DNA of 7,395 nucleotides from Bacteroidota bacterium (GTDB taxonomy: Bacteria; Bacteroidota; Bacteroidia; Flavobacteriales_D; Sanyastnellaceae). The stretch lies in assembly GCA_027618855.1 (NCBI GenBank), contig JAQCID010000054.1:1-7395 (forward strand). Direction: 5' to 3'. A program made the position numbers and the translations under genes. Shown in pieces: positions 1-4,804 of this stretch; position 1 is the stretch's first letter, and the number at the start of each line of letters is the position of its first letter. The notes under the pieces are model-generated. The model did not search any database. It saw nothing but the letters and a program-made list of their open reading frames with translations, and had not been told where the DNA came from.

Positions 1-1
1 G

Positions 2-331
2 ACGGAGATCTACGAAGCTAGGGTCCTCTCTCTAAATCATCTTCGCGCCGGTCAAGCGTATCTGTCTTGGCTACTGCAGGATGAAGTTGCTGGGCATGAT
101 GCTTTCCGGCGTGCTTTTCTGAAAGTACGCAACTCTTGCAAGCTTTCTGACAGGTCCTTTGGTTCTCTATTTCGGATAGGTCGAGCGCTAGACCTAGTGC
201 AAAAGAAACAGGATGGTTTAGGGCCAGTGCGAATATTGAAATTTGCGGCATTACATTCAGATGAGCGCGGCGAAGTTGCCAACTGCATTAACGCTGAGCT
301 TGGAACAGCAGGATATGCAGAAACATACTGA
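2..331 (+). CDS. A: C-terminal part of an unrecognised helical protein (5' end outside the window)
   Basis: Frame 2 is open from the left edge to a TGA at 329-331, giving 109 residues with no start in view. I read this as the tail of a gene that begins upstream, because the frame is uninterrupted and its end overlaps the next gene in a typical operon fashion. The segment is predicted mainly alpha-helical. It begins TEIYEARVLSLNHL, continues through a Leu/Ala-rich helix (QAYLSWLLQDEVAG) and an Arg/Lys-rich stretch (FRRAFLKVRNSCKL), and ends GTAGYAETY. There is no membrane segment, and no nucleotide-binding or catalytic motif that I can see. The family cannot be named from this fragment. An upstream ATPase or regulator would be plausible from context, but nothing in these residues shows it. 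The stop lies 17 bases inside gene B if B starts at 315, which suggests coupled translation. Confidence 0.7.
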   Translation, partial: TEIYEARVLSLNHLRAGQAYLSWLLQDEVAGHDAFRRAFLKVRNSCKLSDRSFGSLFRIGRALDLVQKKQDGLGPVRILKFAALHSDERGEVANCINAELGTAGYAETY

Positions 332-1352
332 GGTAAACAGTCACTTTTTTTACGACCTCGGACTGAATAATGAGTCCGAGACGGTCTTAGTGGAGTGGCT
401 AGAAGAGTATTTTAAAGCGGGGTTTTGGCTGCCCTATTGCTGGCTTCTTCCTTTTGCTCTTATTGATATCGGCGTGAAGCCGTTTCCCAGGATTATTCGA
501 GCTAGCCTCACGGTCCACGAGCGAAAGTGGTTTAAGAATGAGCTTCAACAGATTCCACGACTCAAGCAATATGGAAGTGCTATCGCTCGACAGTTGAGCA
601 CGGCCTTGTCCACCAGCGCGACTCAAAGCAAAGCATCTTCCCTGGCAAAGAGGGCGGTCCGGGATGTTTCGCAGGACCTAATCGCCTGGCTAACAAGCGA
701 GGATAATTCCTTGAGAAGGAAGGGCGTTGTTCTCTCAATGGAGGGGCGCTTACGCGACCGAATAAAAAACTCAGGAGACCTTCAATCCATAATCGGGAGC
801 TGGGCTTTCTCCTCAGGCAGGGGCGAGGCATTCGAAGACTTCATACCAGTCACCTGGAATTATCTAGAACAAACGGAGGTTGACCCACAGAGTCCTGATG
901 GCCCAGGAAGTAAAATAAATGGGCAACAGCGAATTATTTCTAGAAGTCAAACCGGAAGCTTCCTTGAACGTTCTGCGGGGTCTATGCCTGCCCAGCTTGG
1001 CAGGTTGAGCCCCATGGATCTACTTTTTCTTAAGGAGGTGCCAGACTATTTCAGTTACAAAGTAGCTTCGTGTGAGATCAACCAGACTTGGGGGAGTCGA
1101 TTGGCTTCCAGTCGGATGAAAAGCAGTGTTCTCCTTGATTTCCATATTGAGCTGGGAGAGTTGGACTTTGTCGTTTCCGATAATTCCAACCCTCCGGCTT
1201 CCGATTTATGTCGAGTTCTCGTGCTTGGCCTCCTTCGTCACGCGGCTTGGTATGTTCGAGAGGGAGTGTGGGACTTAAGTATTAGAATGCGTTGTCAAAC
1301 TCCGCTTGGTTTTGACGATTTCTTCATAGAGGCTGGCCATGTTGAATTTTGA
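315..1352 (+). CDS. B: unrecognised soluble protein of 345 residues, possibly with a degenerate vWA-like C-terminal part
   Basis: I chose the ATG at 315. It leaves only a 17-base overlap with A, and a GGAACAGCAGGA purine stretch lies just upstream. A TTG at 243 (369 residues) and an ATG at 261 are in frame, but both lie deep inside A and lack a ribosome site. Residues about 22-60 are acidic then hydrophobic (VEWLEEYFKAGFWLPYCWLL), which looks like an amphipathic helix rather than a secure membrane span. A basic helical region follows, then a Ser/Gly/Gln-rich linker at roughly residues 190-240. Near the C-terminus, SPMDLLFLKEVPDYF, a strand ending SSVLLDFHIELGEL, a helix (RVLVLGLLRHAAWYV) and a strand (WDLSIRMRC) have the order of the first half of a vWA/Rossmann fold. 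The metal-binding DxSxS is absent: the corresponding stretch reads DFHIE. The vWA idea is inference only. The frame continues open beyond the TGA into gene C. Confidence 0.8.
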   Translation: MQKHTEVNSHFFYDLGLNNESETVLVEWLEEYFKAGFWLPYCWLLPFALIDIGVKPFPRIIRASLTVHERKWFKNELQQIPRLKQYGSAIARQLSTALSTSATQSKASSLAKRAVRDVSQDLIAWLTSEDNSLRRKGVVLSMEGRLRDRIKNSGDLQSIIGSWAFSSGRGEAFEDFIPVTWNYLEQTEVDPQSPDGPGSKINGQQRIISRSQTGSFLERSAGSMPAQLGRLSPMDLLFLKEVPDYFSYKVASCEINQTWGSRLASSRMKSSVLLDFHIELGELDFVVSDNSNPPASDLCRVLVLGLLRHAAWYVREGVWDLSIRMRCQTPLGFDDFFIEAGHVEF

Positions 1353-1354
1353 TC

Positions 1355-1362
1355 AAGGAGGT
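1355..1362 (+). promoter_or_regulatory. Perfect Shine-Dalgarno AAGGAGGT with no ATG at normal spacing
   Basis: AAGGAGGT is a full complement to the usual 3' end of bacterial 16S rRNA. It starts two bases after the stop of B (TGA, 1350-1352). The next ATG of gene C is at 1401, 38 bases beyond the site, which is too far for ordinary initiation. The only near-cognate codon at tolerable distance in the C frame is CTG at 1377, 14 bases away and inside the hairpin. The CTG at 1363 abuts the site and is in another frame, which ends after a few dozen codons. The site probably serves re-initiation of C after B, but which start it uses is unresolved. Confidence 0.5.
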
Positions 1363-1365
1363 CTG

Positions 1366-1380
1366 ACAGGCTTCGCCTGT
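1366..1380 (+). repeat. Perfect 6-bp inverted repeat (hairpin) in the B/C junction
   Basis: ACAGGC (1366-1371) and GCCTGT (1375-1380) are exact reverse complements separated by TTC, and a G-T wobble at 1365/1381 could extend the stem. The hairpin lies between the strong Shine-Dalgarno site and the ATG of gene C, four bases after AAGGAGGT. It could alter access to that site or shorten its distance to a start. It is not followed by a T-run, so it does not resemble an intrinsic terminator. Confidence 0.55.
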
Positions 1381-1400
1381 TCAAAGACATTCGCCATCGC

Positions 1401-1790
1401 ATGCCAGCTTTGTTCGAAGTTAACCCCGGGAAAAAGAACCCAAGGGCCCAGCCACAGGCGTCGAGAACGGATTTGCTGTTGAGCATTGGAATCACCGGTT
1501 CTGCATTGAATCCAGGCCCCATTCTTCAATCAGGCTCAGATGAGACACCGACTGCGTTCACTGCAATGAGAAAGATGGAGACGACCCTAGACCGCGACCA
1601 AGGCGTGGCGTGGTCTGTACGGACACGGGGCACTGTTGGGCATGTGGGAGGGCGATCTGGATGTCTTGCCCCAGACCGCTTCGCGCGCGATCTGTCTTTC
1701 CTTGCAGAGGACCTATTCGGCAGCGTGAAAACGAACCCTTTAGCAAGATTGGCGAAATCAATAACCCAGGCAATTGAGGTCCAACTATGA
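1401..1790 (+). CDS. C: unrecognised 129-residue protein (start uncertain), or the C-terminal part of B behind a TGA
   Basis: This ORF ends in TGA at 1788-1790, overlapping the ATG of D by four bases (ATGA). That is a strong sign that it is translated. The ATG at 1401 has no ribosome site of its own. The frame is open from 1353, so a non-ATG start such as CTG 1377 would add eight residues. The sequence is Pro/Gly/Ser/Thr-rich at first (VNPGKKNPRAQPQASRTD), has a short hydrophobic strand (LLLSIGITG), a stretch GSDETPTAFTAMRKM, and ends in helices (RFARDLSFLAEDLFG and LARLAKSITQAIEV). The GSDETPTA stretch loosely recalls the (G)GTD...AL motif of vWA domains. With B in the same frame, that is why a split B-C protein of about 491 residues is possible. 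G+C over 1441-1740 is about 57% by hand count, above the roughly 45-50% I counted in lines of its neighbours. Function unknown. Confidence 0.6.
   Translation: MPALFEVNPGKKNPRAQPQASRTDLLLSIGITGSALNPGPILQSGSDETPTAFTAMRKMETTLDRDQGVAWSVRTRGTVGHVGGRSGCLAPDRFARDLSFLAEDLFGSVKTNPLARLAKSITQAIEVQL
1776..1780 (+). promoter_or_regulatory. Ribosome binding site of gene D
   Basis: GAGGT ends six bases before the ATG at 1787, within the last codons of C. With the ATGA overlap it supports both the start of D and coupling of D translation to C. Confidence 0.65.
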
Positions 1791-4312
1791 GGGAAAAAGA
1801 TTTTCGACCCTTACTGGAAGTTGTGACCGAGATCACTGTTCAGCACTCGAGAAGTGCCGCTGGTGCCGGACATCCAAAAATCCGGATTAGTGACGATGGC
1901 AAAGCCGGGATAATCCTTAGTCAAGGTCACGAAGAGGCGCTTGAGCAAACAATCGATTGCCAACAACTTGGCAGTAGGGTGAAGCTAACGGAAGCTTGGA
2001 ATCCCACCCAAGGAGTTCGGTTTCTGGTTTGCTCTTCGGCGTCGAAGGGAATGAACGCTTCAGACATTCTAGAAGAAGTCGAAGATTGGAGAGGCTACTC
2101 GGCGAGTTTTGTTCTCTATTCGTGTGAGGAGAAGGGGGAGTTTGGTTGTGTGCTTTTTGAACGAACCGATGAAGCTGACTCTGGGTACGCAGCACCGCTC
2201 ATTAGCGAGAAACTGCAGCTGTTTTGGAGTCTAGGAGGGGTACGTAGATACTATCCCATTGGGCGCTCCCACCCATTTGACGGGCATTCTGTTCATGAAC
2301 AGATTTTCTTTCCGGCGTTGGGAGACTCTGAGTATCTCATTTGGCTTCCTTCCTTGAAAGGGCTGGGCGTCTCCAGATTGAGTTGCGTTATTGAGCCTTC
2401 CCCGTTAATCGTTGGATTGGAAGTCGATTCCGCCGCCTTGTCTGAACTCCGTATCCCGCAAGAAATAAGGGCGGAATTTCCATTGGAAATTAGAAGGGAT
2501 TTTGGCCAATCGACGCCTTGGGGGAGCAGGTCGATCTTCCGGTTAACAACTAAGGGTGCAGAACTTGGCCCTGCTTTACTTGATCTTTTGGATCGGGCAG
2601 AGGCAGATATTCAGAGTGCAACTTACTTTAATCGAGTTCTTGGAATGGGGCCTTATGCTGAGGTCGAGCATTTCTTTCTTATCGAGGACGAAGGCGAAGG
2701 GAAAAGGCGGTTTCTACCCGATGACTCTGTGTTTCGGCAGCCTGAAGCCTTTGAAAACATTGGGGTGGACGTTTTCCTTAATTCAGCGAGGAGGTTCCGC
2801 CCCAACCTGTCTCAAGTAATTGAATCGTCTCTAGGCGATAGGTTGGTGGTTGAAAAAATCCGATCGGTGTTCGGGGCCGAAGCAGGAGTGATTTGCCTGG
2901 TTGGGGGGTACGAGGATGGGCGCCCAGAGATTTTGCGTTTGTCTGACGGGAAGCCGTTGAAAGAGGTCATCGCTGCGATTGTGAATTCGTGGATGGCGGG
3001 ATCTGCAAAGAAAATATCACCTGGCTTTGAGGCACATTTAGTGAGCCATATCGAGGCAGAGGTTTCTCAAGTAGAGGATCGAGCCGCGGCAGAAGTTGAT
3101 GAACATGATCAGGACTTCCGAGCTTACTGCACGGGTCTTGAGGAGTTGCTGGCTTCCCACGAGGCAAATGCAAAAAGTCTTGGTGGACGCCTTTCTGAGG
3201 CAACTGAGGTTGGGCAGAAGTGTGCTAGCTACCTCTCGGAATCAGAGAAGGATTGGGTGAAGTTTGCGAATAATCTAGCTTCCCTAATTGAGGAGTTAAA
3301 TTCTGCCAATCAAGCCTGGCTGGAAAATTGTGATATCGGTGTGATGATCGTCGACGGCTGGCAGGAGTCGATATTCAAAACCCTACTTTCACATGAGGAT
3401 ATTGCTTCTACCATTCTCAAGACATATAATAATAATCAGGCATCCTTACAAACCTGCGAAAAGAAAGTTGCAGGCATTTTGCCAATAATTGAGGGCGTAC
3501 AGAAGGAAGCGGAACAGTCTTCAAAGGATTTGAAGAACCTGGAAGAAATAGCAGACACTTCCATTCAGAAATTGGAGCAACGCCTTGCAGCAGAGGATGC
3601 CAAGCTACGTGAGTGGAGTAGTCAGCTAAATAGTCGCAAGGGAAAGCTGGTTTCGCAGAGAGTGGCGTTGGATGTTCGGCAAGGAGACCTCCAGAATCTT
3701 CAGAAAGAGAATGCTCGGACGGAGAAATCTCAACAGCAAGAGTCAGCAGCCTTGAAATTGAAGGAGAGTGCGGCGGAGGACGAGGTTAAGAGGCTACACC
3801 AGGTTCGCGATTACGAGATTCCAAGGCAAGAAAAGGAGGTTAAGAATGCAGCGGAAAAGCTTAATGTAATCCTTTTCGAAAAATACGACGAGAAATTGCG
3901 GTCAGCAGTTGCGACATTAGAGAAGTTGGAAATTAAGTTGAAGAGTGAGCGGGCCAAGCATAAGGAATTGCAACAGGCTCAGAGCAAGCAAGACTTGACT
4001 GCCCTTCATTTGCGCGAAGTCGAAGCGGGTAATGTTGAATCCGCTCAGACAATTAAGAAGCGCCAGAAGGATCTTGTTACTTTGGAGAAGAACGTAAAGG
4101 TAGCTGAAGCGAACTTGCATGCTGAGAGGGCTGAACTTGCGGAACGAATCCGGGTCCAGAGTTCCCAACTGGAAGATCTGGAGAAAAAGAGGAAGGGTGT
4201 ATCCGGTGTACGCGCGAAGCTCAATAAAGCGCGATCCCTTATCAAAGAGGTAAAGAGGGAGAAGGAGTCCATTGGAAAGGCACCATGGTTTTGGCCATTC
4301 CGAAAGAGATAA
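1787..4312 (+). CDS. D: 841-residue protein with a beta-rich N-terminal half and a long C-terminal coiled coil
   Basis: Unrecognised family with a clear two-part architecture. Residues 1 to about 415 are globular and mixed, rich in beta-strand-like stretches (VRFLVCSSAS, SASFVLYSCEEKG, EYLIWLPSLKGLG, RLVVEKIRSVFGAEAG, GVICLVGGYEDG). From about residue 421 to 830 the sequence is charged and helical. An interrupted segment (about 421-500, then a short region containing IGVMIVDGWQESIF) precedes a nearly continuous heptad-rich coiled coil from about 560 to 825, dense in Lys, Glu, Gln, Ala and Leu. The protein ends in an aromatic and basic tail, APWFWPFRKR. It superficially resembles SMC/Rad50 or myosin rods, but I find no Walker A (GxxxxGKS/T), Walker B or signature motif, so it is probably structural rather than an ATPase. 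No signal peptide or membrane span is seen, so a cytoplasmic location is likely, possibly membrane-associated through the tail. It overlaps C by four bases and precedes E by three. Confidence 0.9.
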   Translation: MREKDFRPLLEVVTEITVQHSRSAAGAGHPKIRISDDGKAGIILSQGHEEALEQTIDCQQLGSRVKLTEAWNPTQGVRFLVCSSASKGMNASDILEEVEDWRGYSASFVLYSCEEKGEFGCVLFERTDEADSGYAAPLISEKLQLFWSLGGVRRYYPIGRSHPFDGHSVHEQIFFPALGDSEYLIWLPSLKGLGVSRLSCVIEPSPLIVGLEVDSAALSELRIPQEIRAEFPLEIRRDFGQSTPWGSRSIFRLTTKGAELGPALLDLLDRAEADIQSATYFNRVLGMGPYAEVEHFFLIEDEGEGKRRFLPDDSVFRQPEAFENIGVDVFLNSARRFRPNLSQVIESSLGDRLVVEKIRSVFGAEAGVICLVGGYEDGRPEILRLSDGKPLKEVIAAIVNSWMAGSAKKISPGFEAHLVSHIEAEVSQVEDRAAAEVDEHDQDFRAYCTGLEELLASHEANAKSLGGRLSEATEVGQKCASYLSESEKDWVKFANNLASLIEELNSANQAWLENCDIGVMIVDGWQESIFKTLLSHEDIASTILKTYNNNQASLQTCEKKVAGILPIIEGVQKEAEQSSKDLKNLEEIADTSIQKLEQRLAAEDAKLREWSSQLNSRKGKLVSQRVALDVRQGDLQNLQKENARTEKSQQQESAALKLKESAAEDEVKRLHQVRDYEIPRQEKEVKNAAEKLNVILFEKYDEKLRSAVATLEKLEIKLKSERAKHKELQQAQSKQDLTALHLREVEAGNVESAQTIKKRQKDLVTLEKNVKVAEANLHAERAELAERIRVQSSQLEDLEKKRKGVSGVRAKLNKARSLIKEVKREKESIGKAPWFWPFRKR

Positions 4313-4315
4313 GAT

Positions 4316-4804
4316 ATGTCTGATTACCCTTCGCTTAGCAGAACCACCAAAAAGTGGGACTCTCGTTCAGAAAAGAACAGGGAGCGTCTTGAGAATCTTT
4401 TTCAATTACTTCTCCAGTGCGAGGTGAAGGGGGAAGGCGTTTCGTCTTTCTTTTTTGGTCTTGCTGTCCGAGTGGACAGGAAAGGTGATATTTGTTCCTT
4501 GGCCAAAGAAAGGATGGGCCAATCTAGAAAGAATCGCAGGTCCGTTGATAAGGGCAAATTGGATCCATGGCTAAATGTGGCGAAAGGAAAGCTCAATGAA
4601 TCACAGAGAGACTTAAAGTCAACCGCGGCATATTTAGAGCATGGGGAGGAATCTGTCCTAACCTTCTCTGCCTTTGTAGTGGAGGCACAGAAAAATCGGG
4701 TGGAGTGCATGCGCAGAATCGAATTGTGCATCGAGGAGGTCGCTACTCTGAAATCGACGATTCAACAGCTCCAGGAAGGGATTGAGGCTTGGGATGAAGC
4801 TTAA
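4316..4804 (+). CDS. E: small, mainly helical, partly coiled-coil protein of 162 residues
   Basis: The ATG lies three bases after the stop of D (TAA, 4310-4312), with a weak purine-rich site (AAAGAGATAAG) in front. Residues 1-35 are hydrophilic and highly charged (TKKWDSRSEKNRERLENLF). A short hydrophobic patch follows (GVSSFFFGLAVRV, about 41-53), too short and too interrupted by charge to be a convincing membrane span. The remainder is basic then amphipathic: KGKLNESQRDLKSTAAYLEH, then a C-terminal helix with heptad-like spacing (MRRIELCIEEVATLKSTIQQ) ending EGIEAWDEA. There is no catalytic motif. Its position between the coiled-coil protein D and membrane protein F suggests an adaptor or a partner helix for one of them. 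That role is inferred from order and helical character only. The stop falls 11 bases inside F. Confidence 0.8.
   Translation: MSDYPSLSRTTKKWDSRSEKNRERLENLFQLLLQCEVKGEGVSSFFFGLAVRVDRKGDICSLAKERMGQSRKNRRSVDKGKLDPWLNVAKGKLNESQRDLKSTAAYLEHGEESVLTFSAFVVEAQKNRVECMRRIELCIEEVATLKSTIQQLQEGIEAWDEA
4784..4787 (+). promoter_or_regulatory. Ribosome binding site of gene F
   Basis: GAGG lies six bases before the ATG at 4794. A second purine-rich element, AGGAAGG, is at 4773-4779. Both lie inside the last codons of E. They favour 4794 over the next in-frame ATG (4980), which would remove the first two membrane segments. Confidence 0.6.

Noticed and set aside
243..314. TTG 243 or ATG 261 as the start of B
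   Set aside because: Both would extend the overlap with A to about 70-90 bases and neither has an upstream purine-rich site. ATG 315 leaves a 17-base overlap and has a modest site.
1366..1390. Intrinsic terminator between B and C
   Set aside because: The 6-bp stem is not followed by a T-run (the sequence continues TCAAAGAC), and the tightly linked genes downstream argue for read-through.
1350..1400. Selenocysteine insertion at the TGA ending B, with the following hairpin acting as a SECIS element
   Set aside because: The TGA lies in a non-redox context with no neighbouring Cys, the stem is only 6 bp with a TTC loop, and the loop lacks the GU pair typical of bacterial SECIS elements. An ordinary stop is more likely.
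2556..2819. Plus-strand 87-residue ORF inside D
   Set aside because: It is an alternative frame within the continuous D frame, with no start context or domain.
1787..4312. D as an SMC or Rad50 ATPase
   Set aside because: No GxxxxGKS/T, no Walker B and no ABC signature were found in the N- or C-terminal parts. Only the coiled coil is shared.
4402..4731. Minus-strand 109-residue frame opposite E
   Set aside because: It is antisense to E, which has the operon spacing. The minus-strand product is Ser/Pro/Phe-rich with no motif.
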